Part shown: positions 13,572-36,200 of the stretch, in pieces | Position numbering within the stretch: the stretch's first letter is position 1 | Layout: each line of letters begins with the position of its first letter | NCBI GenBank assembly: GCA_030522415.1 | Contig: CM060107.1 | Span: 27,618,571-27,682,570 of the forward strand | DNA length: 64,000 nucleotides | Source of the DNA: Channallabes apus | Taxonomy: Eukaryota > Chordata > Actinopteri > Siluriformes > Clariidae | Reading direction: 5' to 3' | Notes under the pieces: model-generated | The model's database searches: none | The model's input: only the letters and a program-made list of their open reading frames with translations | What the model was told of the DNA's origin: nothing | Program-made: the position numbers and the translations under genes

Positions 13572-14223
13572 CAGTACCAGTCAAAAGTTTGGACACAAAC
13601 TTCTAATTCCTACAGGTCTTTCCTGATTTTTATTTCTTTCTACATTGCAACGGAATGCTGAAGATGTCTAAGATGTGCAATAATCTCCTTTCAACATTTG
13701 ATAGTGGGATGTGTCTGCTACTTCTGCTCTGTAAAGCCTTCATAACGATTCTAATCTGAGGTGCTGTTAATTCGTGATTTTACTCTAAATCAGGGGTCTC
13801 CAGCACAGTTTGTAATTCACCAACACCTAAACACACCCACTGACCCTAGTAATTAACAGATTCGTTAAATCAGCTGTGTTTGAGAAGAAGAATCACCAAA
13901 CTGTGTTCGACACTGATCCTCCAGGACTGGATTTGGAGACCCATGCTCTAAATGAACGTCTCCTCTGTAGCAGAGGTAAGTTTTGGTCTTGCTTTCCTGG
14001 GATGATCTTCACGAGAGCCAGTTTCATCATGGTGTTTGTTGGGTTTTGCAAATGACCTTGACAATATTCCAGAACAGCTGACCTTCATGTCATAACAAAA
14101 GACTGTTGTTTTTTTTTAATTAATTAATGCACTGTATAATTTCATAGTTTGAAAAAAATATGAAAAAAAAAAATAATAATAAAAATAAATCTAAACTTGA
14201 ATCCAAACACTTGACTGGTACTG
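13572..14223. mobile_element. non-autonomous Tc1-like element
   Basis: The terminal repeats begin CAGTACCAGTCAAAAGTTTG at the left; the right end is the matching complement, ending ACTTGACTGGTACTG. A TA flank is clear on the left, and the right flank has decayed to TG. It carries no transposase. Another member with the same ends lies at 23943-24374. A hAT MITE is nested inside. Confidence 0.72.
13791..13945. mobile_element. hAT-type MITE nested in the Tc1-like element
   Basis: A 155-bp element with ends CAGGGGTCTCCA and TGGAGACCCATG, flanked by an exact 8-bp duplication CTCTAAAT (13783-13790 and 13946-13953). The 8-bp duplication and CAG-type ends are hallmarks of hAT elements. It has no coding capacity. 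Confidence 0.82.
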
Positions 14224-14892
14224 TGTGTAATTTTTCCCATCCCTTCACCACAGGATCCTTATAAGCTGAACCATGAATAATGTCATTTTATTTCTAAAAT
14301 TGCACACTTCACTCATCAGGCCAGACAACACATACTGCTAAGTGTAACAATTTTATTGATGTCCCACTAAATCTGAATTCATCCTAAATTCTACAAAAAA
14401 AAAGAGGTATTGCTCACATTTCACTAGTCCTATGGCAATGTGCAGCACCACACTCCTAGTGACATCTGCACCTTATAAAGCACATTTGAATCTTCAATCT
14501 ATCTGTAGATTATAATTGCACAGTAACATCCAGTCCAGCAGGGGATGCGAGTCTGAAAGTCCGCTAGTGTTATTTTCTTACTTGCCGAAGCGGTTTATGG
14601 TTGCCAGATTGAGTATAACCCCTTATGTATTGCTGTGATTATATAGACAAAAAGGATGTATTAATATGACTATCATCTTAAGAAGGTTTTATTTTTGACT
14701 GAAGGAAAATCCGATTTAATCGAGAACCGACGATATTGAAGGTCGTCTGTGTGAAATCTTTATTATCATCTCGGAGATAGTGTATTATCATTGATGAAAT
14801 TACTGACATAAGTAATTAATGAATAGTATCATGTCCATTATCCCTTGTGTTTAACTATTAGATTACGATATAAAGTCATGTGTTAAGGACTA

Positions 14893-15153
14893 GGCGGCAC
14901 AGTGGTGGAGTGGTTAGCACTGTCGCCTTGAATCTCCAGGGTCCGGATTCGATTCCCGTCTCTGTGCTTGGTGGGTTTCCTCCGGGTACTCCGGTTTCCT
15001 CCCACAGTCCAAAGACCATGAGATTAGACTAATTGGCGTTTCCAAATATCCCGTAGTGTGTTTATGTGCCCTGCCTCGTGCCGTAAGTCTCCTGGGATAA
15101 GCTCCAGGTCCCTATGACCCTCAATACAGTATAAGGCAGTATAGAAGATAGCG
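14893..15153 (+). repeat. SINE family 1 copy with tRNA-like head, just upstream of IDH3A
   Basis: Starts GGCGGCACAGTGG, with an A-box-like GTGGAGTGGTTAGCACT and a B-box-like GATTCGATTCCC, so the head is tRNA-derived (RNA polymerase III type). The body is shared with the other copies of this family. It ends about 130 bp before the IDH3A start codon, so it probably lies in or next to that promoter. Confidence 0.75.
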
Positions 15154-15284
15154 AGTGTTAAGGACTACAGATGTGGAAGACACGACATGGCAACCCGTAA
15201 GCCTCTTCCTCCTCCCAGCTGAGGCTTGAAGCGCGCGCTGGCTTTCTGCGTTGAAGCGTTCAGATTCTCGGCTGCTCCCGGAAG

Positions 15285-25896
<10,612 letters not shown>

Positions 25897-26937
25897 GAAA
25901 GCATTTGAGAATGTTGCCGGTGATCTGTGATTTGGTTCATACCCCCAAAAGGCACAGACAATATAATTTGCCTTTGTATCATTCTACCTGTATCTGCGCA
26001 CAATTATGCTATAAATATATGTGTATCTGTTGAAATAGAATGACTGAATGTTGACTCAAAAATGTCTTATGTTTATTTCACCCCGAAAAAACAAAAAAAG
26101 AAACCATTTGTCAAAATTATAAATGTGTTTTTCTCTGTCAGATTAACTGAATAACCTAAGATATCCTTAATTTATTGACTGGAGATTTTCTCTGGTCCTT
26201 CATGTTTTAACACAACTGCAGTACTTTATCACTGGGTTAATGGCTGTAAAACTGGTCGAAATAAGAGAGGAAAGTACATTAAAGTTGCTGATATTTTGAA
26301 CACAAGTTGCTGGTCTTTACTTTCTACATGTTTAGAATTGTAAGTTTAAGTGGGGTATATTAAATAATTAATGATTGTTATACAATATATTTATTAGACC
26401 TCAGGATGCCGGACGCATGATTTCTCTGGATAAGAAAAGCACACCCACAAAGCATATGATCCATCAGGGTTTGAACAGCTGTTCCTGACTGTATAAAGCA
26501 GGAATTATTTGTTCCGACTGATGCATAGTATATATTTAACTCCCATAGTCACTATTACACTTCACATTGTTTCCTGTGCAGGACAATCGTGTTATCAGAT
26601 GTTGACATGACCACAAAATAGCCTTCTCACTCAACAGCTAAAATGTATTCTATTTGATTATAGCATTATTCCTCTTGTACAGTATATCTAACAAATACCC
26701 CCAGAATCCAAAAAGATAAGATTTCATGAACAGGTTCAAGATGATGTTTTTAGATTCTGGGTGTCAGTGATATAGATACTGTATGTGTAGACCTTTTGTT
26801 TTCCCTTTTAAAGCAAACTAAATTAATCTTTGATAAGCTTTGGTAATTAGCAGATGTAGTAACTGAATTGGTTGTGTTCAGTGAGGTAGAGTGCTCATGA
26901 CAATCCTGGTCTAGTCTGGTTAGTTGTAGTTCATTTT
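25897..26937. other. Tail-to-tail spacer between IDH3A and ACSBG1
   Basis: Contains the IDH3A 3' UTR (ATTAAA at 26278-26283) and, on the other strand, the ACSBG1 3' UTR (possible AATAAA at 26390-26395, minus). If both signals are used, the transcripts end about 100 bp apart. No other gene was seen. Confidence 0.45.
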
Positions 26938-29900
26938 TCATTCTCTGTAGAAATTTTCTATTTCATTGTAGTACATCTTCAAAACAAAAGATCGTCGTAG
27001 TTTCATCGTTGGGCCTAAAAATGACATATTATTACATAAATGTGCTGCTGAATTAAACAAACGAGTTAATCCCAGCATGACCGTGGTACTCACCTAACTC
27101 TCCTCCAAGGACTGAGAAGTCTTTCCTTAAAATCGTCCATTTCTGAATGCGCTGGGCGTTGGAGCTGGCCTTAGCGTTGACTCGGTCAATGCCCTCCTGA
27201 ACGATCTGGCTGACTACTTGATTTTTCCCTCCAATTATATCGGAAACCTTTGTTGCCTCGATTCCGTGTTGTTGAAAGTATTCCACAGTGTCAGAAGTAA
27301 GGTCATCGGTGGGTTCCATGCTTTCAGCATTGGTGATACACTGTTTGAGGAAAAGAAATCATTGAAATCTTTAATGATTAGTTTTAATTAGATGATCCAG
27401 TTTTTCTGAGGTGGAATAGTATGGAATGTACAAATAAATAAGATTTACAATTACTATTTACAAGTACAATTCAGTCATACCTTGATTGTAAGCAGCATTG
27501 AGAGAAACTTTCTCTTGTCACCAATCAGAATGGCATTACTGATTATAGGCAGCTCCTTTTTCACAGCATCCTCTATAGGAACTGGTGGGACATTCTCTCC
27601 ACCGGCAGTTATGATCAACTCTAAACAAAAATGAGTGTTCAACATGAACTGCAGCAACTGCATGAAGTAAAATCTTAATATACAAAGTATGCATTTAAAT
27701 AGTTGTGTGCCTTTAGATGTAGTTAATGATGTACTTACCCTTTATCCTTCCAGTAATATAAAGGAAACCATCTTCATCTGTTTTGCCCAAGTCTCCAGAA
27801 TGCAGCCAGCCATCCTCATTCAAGGTTTCTTTGGTTTTATCCTCCATGTTGAGATAGCCCATAAAGATAGTCCGACCCCAAAGGCACACCTCTCCGACAC
27901 CATCAGTATCAATGTTCACTAGTTTATATCTGCAGCCAGGAACCACTTTGCCACAACTATAAGATATAAGTAAAAAATATATTTTATCAGGTCTAGTCAA
28001 ATTGGTTGAAGAAGAAGAGGAGGATGGTGTGTTCGTAGGCAGAGAGAAGAGTAAGGGCAAGAGTTAAGGAGTGACAGTATGGACTTTGAATGTTGGGACT
28101 ATGACAGGGAAGGCAAGAGAGCTGGTTGACATGATGCAGAGAAGGAAGGTGGATATTCTGTGTGTCCAGAAGACAAGATAGAATGGTAGCAAAGCAAGGA
28201 GCTTAGGAGCAGGGTTCAAGTTGTTTTACCATGGCGTGGATTGGAAAATAAATGGAGTAGGAGTTATCCTCAAAGAGGAGTTTGTAAGAAATGTTCTGGA
28301 AGTAAAAAGGGTATCAGATGGCGTGATGAGTCTGAAGCTGGAAATTAAAGATTTGATATGCAATGTTGTTAATGGTTGCCCCACAGGTAGATTGTGTTAG
28401 AAGAAAAGAGAAATTCTACTTAGGAGAAGGAAATTCTGAAGTGAGTTAGATAAAGTGATGCATAGCATCTCCAGAGGTGAGAAAGTGGTGATTAGTGCAG
28501 ATTTTAATGGGTTTTTAATGTTGAGGAAGAAAACAGAGATGATAAGATTTGGTCTTCAGGTCTTCATGGAAGGGTGGACTTTGCAAACATGATGGAAATA
28601 GCAGGAGTGAATTCTTTCTTCTAGAAAAGGCAGGAACATAGGGTAACATATAAGAGTGGAGGCAGAAACACTCAGGTGGACAACATCGTGTCGCAGAGAT
28701 TGTAAAGTGACTGCAAAATATTGCTAGAGGAGAGTGTAGCCGGACAACACAGTATGATAATATGTTAAATAATCCTGGTGGTGAGGAAGGTGAGGCAAAG
28801 CAGACAACAAGGTGGTGGAAGTTGAAAAAGGAAGAATGTTGTGCAGTTTTCAGTGAGGAGTTGAGACTCTGGGTCTGGTCAGGAGGTGTCTCCAGATGAC
28901 TGGACAACTACAGCTAATGTGATCAGACAGACAGACAGGTAGGAGGGTACCTACCTGGTGTATCATCATGAAAGGGAAAGGTGAACAAGGAGACTTTGTG
29001 GTCAAATGAGGAAGTCCAGGAGTGTATACATAGAAAGTGGTTAGCTAAGGAGAAATTGTACACTGAGACGACTGAAGAGAGTAGACAGGAGTACAGGAAG
29101 CATGCAGCATTAGGTGATGGTAGAGGTGACAAAGGCCAAACAAAGAGCATAAAAGGACTTGTACAGTATGCTAGGTTGGGCAGTAAGGAGGGAGAGGTGG
29201 ATCTGTACAGGTTAGTGAGGCAGAGAGATAGAGATGGAAAGAATGTGGAGCAGGTTAGAGTGATTAAAGATATGGATGAAAATGTAGGTGCCAGGAAGGT
29301 AATGGGAAGATGGAAGGAGGACTTAAAAATATGAATAAGAAAAATGAAAGAGAATAAAGAGTAGAAGGTGTGATTGTTGTGGAGCAGGAAGTAGCAAAAA
29401 TCAGTAAGTGAGTGAGGTGAGGAGGGCACTGAAGTAGAGGAAGAGTGGAAAGAAAGTTGGTCATGATGACATACCAGTGGAGGGATGGAAGTGCTTAGGA
29501 GAGGTGGTAGAGTTCATGACTAGTCTGTTTAACAAGCTCCTGGAGAGTGAGGATCCCAGAAGAATTGAGGAGAAGTGCATTGGTGTTGATCTTTAAGAAA
29601 AAGGGGGATGTGCAGAGCTGTGGCAACTACAGAGATATAAAGCCGACGAGTTTTAAATACAAACCGGATTCCAAAAAAGTTGGGACACTAAACAAATTGT
29701 GAATAAAAACTGAATGCAATGATGTGGAGATGGCAAATGTCAATATTTTATTCAGAATAGAACATAAATCACGGAACAAAAGTTTAAACTGAGAAAATGT
29801 ATAATTTTAAGGGAAAACTATGGTGAATCAAAATGTCATGGTGTCAACAAATCCCAAAAAAGTTGGGACAAGGCCATTTTCACAACTGTGTGGCATCTCC

Positions 29901-32900
29901 CCTTCTTCTTACAACACTCAACAGACGTCTGGGGACCAAGGAGACCAGTTTCTCAAGTTTAGAAATAGGAATGCTCTCCCATTCTTGTCTAATACAGGCC
30001 TCTAACTGTTCAATCGTCTTGGGCCTTCTTTGTCGCACCTTCCTCTTTATGATGCGCCAAATGTTCTCTATAGGGGAAAGATCTGGACTGCGGACTGGCC
30101 ATTTCAGTACCCGGATCCTTCTCCTACGCAGCCATGATGTTGTGATTGATGCAGAATGTGCTCTGGCATTATCTTGTTGAAAAATGCAGGGTCTTCCCTG
30201 AAAGAGATGACTAGATGTTGTTCTAGAATCTGAATATATTTTTCTGCATTGATGGTGCCTTTCCAGACATGCAAGCTGCCCATGCCACACGCACTCATGC
30301 AACCCCATACCATCAGAGATGCAGGCTTCTGAACTGAGCGTCGATAACAACTTGGGTTGTCCTTGTCCTCTTTGGTCCGGATGACATGGCGTCCCACATT
30401 TCCAACAAGAACTTCGAATCGTGACTCGTCTGACCACAGAACAGTCTTCCATTTTGCCACACTCCATTTTAAATGATCCCTGGCCCAATGAAAACGCCTG
30501 TGCTTGTGGATCTTGCTTAGAAATGGCTTCTTCTTTGCACTGTAGAGTTTCAGCTGGCAACGGCGGATGGCACGGTGGATTGTGTTCACTGACGATGGTT
30601 TCTGGAAGTATTCCTGAGCCCATTCTGTGATTTCCTTTACAGTAGCATTCCTGTTTGTGGTGCAGTGTCGTTTAAGGGCATCCAGTATGGTTTTATGCCC
30701 TTGACCCTTACGCACAGAGATTGTTCCAGATTCTCTGAATCTTCGGATGATATTATGCACAGTTGATGATGATAACTGCAAAGTCTTTGCAATTTTTCGC
30801 TGGGTAACACCTTTCTGATATTGCTCCACTATCTTTCTGCGCAACATTGTGGGAATTGGTGATCCTCTACTCATGTTGGCTTCTGAGAGACACTGCCACT
30901 CTGAGAAGCTCTTTTTATACCCAATCATGTTGCCAATTAACCTAATTACTGTTAATTGGTCTTCCAGCTCTTCGTTATGCTCAAATTTACTTTTTCCAGC
31001 CTCTTATTGCTACTTGTCCCAACTTTTTTGGGATTTGTTGACACTGTGAAATTTGGAATCAACATATTTTTCCTTTAAAATTATAAATTTTACATTGTAC
31101 ATTATACATAACTTTTGATCTGTCATCTATTTTCTATTCTGAATAAAATATTGACATTTGCCATCTTCACATCATTGCATTCAGTTTTTATTCACAATTT
31201 GTTTAGTGTCCCAACTGTTTTGGAATCCGGTTTGTACTTAGGGTCAATGGTTCAGAACAACAGAGAGTGTGGAAAGGAGGTCAAGAGACGGGTACAGGCC
31301 AGTTGTAATGGGTGGAGAAAAGTGTTAGGAGTGTAAGAAAAGACAGAAGGCAGAGATTGACGAAGCAGAGATGAAGATGTTGAGATTCTTTAAGAAAGTT
31401 ATGAGGATGGATAGGATCAAGAATGAGTCCATCAGATGGATTATGAATATATCGGTAGAAGGATGCTGAGGTTGTAACTGCCAGGCAGAAGGTCTAGAGG
31501 AAGACCAAAGAGGAGATTTATGGATGCAGTGAGAGAATACATGAAGTTGGTTGGTGTGAGAGAAGAGGATGCAGAGGATAGAGTGAGATGGAGGCAGATG
31601 ATTTATTGTGGCGACCCCTGAAAGGGAACAGTCGAAAGACGAAGAAGAAAAAAATCTAATTCTGTTACCTACAGTATACTGGAAGGATAATTAGTTTTTC
31701 TGTAATACAACTCACCTTAACCGCTTGTAAACACTTGGACCAGACATAAAATGAGGCCCGCTGCTTTCACTCATGCCATAAGCCTCATTTAACCTAATGT
31801 TGAGTCCAAGGAAGAACTGGACTGTATCGTTTCCGAGTGGAGCTGCACCAGAGAAGAACTTTTCACAACAGGAGAAGCCCAGCTCGGCACGAAGTTTTTC
31901 AAGGACCAGTGTATCTGCTAGGGTGAAGAGAATTGATCTCTCCTCATCCCTGTAATAAAAATATTATCAGGAAACAAACATCATTTATTTTAATTATGAT
32001 ACAACCAACTGGATGTGTGAATTCACACTACATTTGTGCAATCATCTCATTATGAACCTTTGGTTAGCCTCCAAACCAACAGACATGGCCCAGGTCAGCA
32101 GTTTCTTTTTTATGTATCCACTATGTGAGACAGCCTCCTTTATTTTCTCCATTATTTTTTCCCAAACACGAGGTACTCCCATATGGGATGAAGGATTGAC
32201 CTCTTTCAAAGACTCGATCAAGCTGCCCTTGAATAGAAACACCTCATATAAATAGGAAGCACTCTTAATTTCTAAGCTAATGTTACTTAGTAGTGTGTGC
32301 TATTTTAATAATATACATAATACATTCTGTCTTTATGCACCTTCAAAGCATCAGGCTGTGCAAAAGAGACCAACTCGCCCCACTGAATTCCTGTCCACAG
32401 GTCATGGATCTGAGCAGCAATATGGCTGAGGGGGAGGTAGCTCACTATTGATTCCTGTTTTATCTCAGCTGGCTGCATGTCTCCAGCCCTGCTGACATGG
32501 CGAGATGTCCAGGTGATCTACCAAAGTCCAACATACAAAAGCTTGTTACTCTAAAAGTATGTACTGTACATAAGAAAGATTACATGAAGGCCTTGACATA
32601 TTAAGCATGAGTAAATATATCAAGTGCAAACTCTATACTCATGGTACACTAATTTAAGTCAGATGAGAAAAATACCATAGCATGTCCATTTAGTTTGTTT
32701 GCCTTATGGCAAACAAACTAAATCTATAAGTGCAAAGTGCAAAAGGGTGGTATATATGTAAATAAAATAATTTGAGCAGACATTGTGATTTAGCACAAGC
32801 TGCCACCCAAGGTCAGGTATTAAATTTGCAATTCAACTTGAATTTATACTGATTTCTGTCATTTAAAGGCAAAATAAAGTATCTCAAATATCTCAAAATA

Positions 32901-33196
32901 ATGTCACATTTCTTAGAATCATGATGTACTACAGTAACTTTAGTTCTAGAGGCCAGAGGTAGCTCAGTGGTTAAGGCTTTGGACTATGGTTCGAAAGATC
33001 CCAGGTTCAAACCCCATAACCACCAAGTTGCCACTGTTGGGCCCATGAGCAAGGCCCTTAACCCTCAACTGCTCAGATGTGTAAATGAGATTTAAAAAAA
33101 AAAGTAAGTCGCTCTTGATAAGAGCGTCTGCCAAATGCCTAAATGTAAATGTTCTACATATTCTGGTCTCTGATACCTGTCAGTATTTATTCAGCA

Positions 33197-33245
<49 letters not shown>

Positions 33246-36200
33246 TGGTGTGAAAAACTATTTGCCCCCTTCCTGATTTCTTATTCTTTTGCATGTTTGT
33301 CACACTTAAATGTTTCTGCTCATCAAAAACCGTTAACTATTAGTCAAAGATAACATAATTGAACACAAAATGCAGTTTTTAAATGAAGGTTTACGTTATT
33401 AAGGGAGAAAAAAAACTCCAAATCTACATGGCCCTGTGTGAAAAAGTGATTGCCCCCCTTGTTAAAAAATAACTTAACTGTGGTTTATCACACCTGAGTT
33501 CAATTTCTGTAGTCACCCCCAGGCCTGATTACTGCCACACCTGTTTCAATCAAGAAATCACTTAAATAGGAGCTACCTGACACAGAGAAGTAGACCAAAA
33601 GCACCTCAAAAGCTAGACATCATGCCAAGATCCAAAGAAATTCAGGAACAAATGAGAACAAAAGTAATTGAGATCTATCAGTCTGGTAAAGGTTATAAAG
33701 CCATTTCTAAAGCTTTGGGACTCCAGCGAACCACAGTGAGAGCCATTATCCACAAATGGCAAAAACATGGCACAGTGGTGAACCTTCCTAGGAGTGGCCG
33801 GCCCACCAAAATTACCCCAAGAGCACAGAGACAACTCATCCGAGAGGCCACAAAAGACCCCAGGACAACATCTAAAGAACTGCAGGCCTCACTTGCCTCA
33901 ATTAAGGTCAGTGTTCACGACTCCACCATAAGAAAGAGACTGGGCAAAAACGGCCTGCATGGCAGATTTCCAAGGCGCAAACCACTTTTAAGCAAAAAGA
34001 ACATTAAGGTTCATCTCAATTTTGCTAAAAAACATCTCAATGATTGCCAAGACTTTGGGGAAAATACCTTGTGGACCGACGAGACAAAAGTTGAACTTTT
34101 TGGAAGGTGCGTGTCCCGTTACATCTGGCGTAAAAGTCACACAGCATTTCAGAAAAAGAACATCATACCAACAGTAAAATATGGTGGTGGTAGTGTGATG
34201 GTCTGGGGTTGTTTTGCTGCTTCAGGACCTGGAAGGCTTGCTGTGATAGATGGAACCATGAATTCTACTGTCTACCAAAAAATCCTGAAGGAGAATGTCC
34301 GGCCATCTGTTCGTCAACTCAAGCTGAAGCGATCTTGGGTGCTGCAGCAGGACAATGACCCAAAACACACCAGCAAATCCACCTCTGAATGGCTGAAGAA
34401 AAACAAAATGAAGACTTTGGAGTGGCCTAGTCAAAGTCCTGACCTGAATCCTATTGAGATGTTGTGGCATGACCTTAAAAAGGCGGTTCATGTTAGAAAA
34501 CCCTCAAATACAGCTGAATTACAGTACAACAATTCTGCAAAGACGAGTGGGCCAAAATTCCTCCAGAGCGCTGTAAAAGACTTGTTGCAAGTTATCGCAA
34601 ACGCTTGATTGCAGTTATTGCTGCTAAGGGTGGCCCAAGCAGTTATTAGGTTCAGGGGGCAATTACTTTTTACACAGGGCCATGTAGGTTTGGATTTTTT
34701 TTCTCCCTAAATAATAAAACCCCTCATTTCAAAACTGCATTTTGTGTTTACTTGTGTTATCTTTGACTAATAGTTAAATGTGTTTGATGATCAGAAACAT
34801 TTTGTGTGACAAACATGCAAAAGAATAAGAAATCAGGAGGGGGGCAAATAGTTTTTCACACCACTGTATATATATTTATATACTGTATATATATATATAT
34901 ATAGATATATTCCTGTATAGTAAATCAGGGTTAGTGTATATTACTGAAAAATTGTAATTTAATTTACAAAAATGCTTCTATTAATGCCTGAACATTAGCG
35001 CAAGGCTCTGCAGAGATTAATATTAATAAAGGAAGCACATGCCATCCATACCATTAATACATTGCTTTGCTTACTCTTTTGAGTGAAGCCTGAGTAATTA
35101 ATGTACACCTACATTGTCATGACTGAGCATCACTCCTTTTGGCATGCCTGTGGTTCCTGATGTGTAGATAAGCACACAGCATTGGTTGGCTTTCTGACTA
35201 TTGATGATGCCATCAAGGGTTTTGTCTGGAATCTCCAGACCCAGCCTCATGAACTCCTCCCACTGGTCAAAAACATACTCATAACATTTTTCAGGTATGA
35301 TCACCATATACTGTACATATACAAAGGTTTTATTCCTTAACTTACTGAATACAAGTTGGGCAGTTTCTCCACCAAAGCTCCAGAATATTGCACAATAGCT
35401 TTCAAATGTGGAAGTTTATCTTTAATCTGTGAACATAATTTGTCATTAGTATAAAAGGCTTATATGTATGGACTTACAATGTGTAAATGAAAGTATGATC
35501 ATATTACCTGCAAAATTTTATCCAGCTGCTTTTGATTTTCCACTACAATAATATTTGCTCTTGAGTCACTTGCCACATAATGACAGGCTTCAGGAGAATT
35601 TGTGGTATAGATTCCTGTCATAATACCCCTGATGAAATTACAATCAATCAATTAATCAATCAATGGCTATAAAATTATTTTTGAAAGTGGGTATGTCTCT
35701 CACCCTGCAAAGACCGCTCCTACGGCAGAAAAAAACCACTCTGGTGAATTGAATCCCAAAATGGCGACACTATGGAAACGTTTCAGCCCCAACTAAACAA
35801 TGCATGAAATAATTATCCATTTGTATTATCAGCTGGAATCAAAATTCTAATTCACCTAAAACAGAGGATGACTATCATAATATGCATGCAGTTCACAAAA
35901 TGCGCAATTAAAATATTATTATAGAGATCACCTTCAGAAAGCTCTTAGCAGCCATCCGGCAGCACTGGTAGTATTCAGAGAATGTAATCTTTTCCCATTT
36001 GCCTTTTCTTTTAGTTGCCAGGGCAAACAAACTGCCATATTTCTGAACTGAGGTCATAAACATCTGATGGACTGTGATTGGCTCCTGTGGACAGTTGTCA
36101 TCTATTCTCAGTCGCACAGACCCACTTGCCTCTGTGGTCCAAAGGCACTGGGCTGGAGCTAGAGTGTCACCTGCTAAAACCTTTTCCACACAAATTTTCT

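Larger units (their letters stand above)
28008..31645 (+). mobile_element. RTE-type non-LTR retrotransposon, decayed, interrupted by Tc1
   Basis: Plus-strand remnant antisense to ACSBG1. The start region decodes to an endonuclease domain (TMNVGTM-like, [26 protein letters not shown]), and 28970-29290 to a WWNEEVQ- and [18 protein letters not shown] linker. The RT core is deleted. After the Tc1 insertion, the 3' part gives [18 protein letters not shown] and [19 protein letters not shown]. It ends with the family-typical 3' tail 'tgtggcgacccctgaaaggg' plus (GAA)n. Multiple stops and frameshifts. The same 3' tail occurs at 51749-51814. Confidence 0.75.

Noticed and set aside
28515..29464. Minus-strand frames of 117-168 codons
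   Set aside because: Antisense shadows of the LINE remnant, whose plus strand gives family motifs.
32951..33150. tRNA gene candidate from A and B boxes
   Set aside because: No cloverleaf can be closed. The sequence continues into a SINE body and tail, and there is a second copy at 40926-41112.
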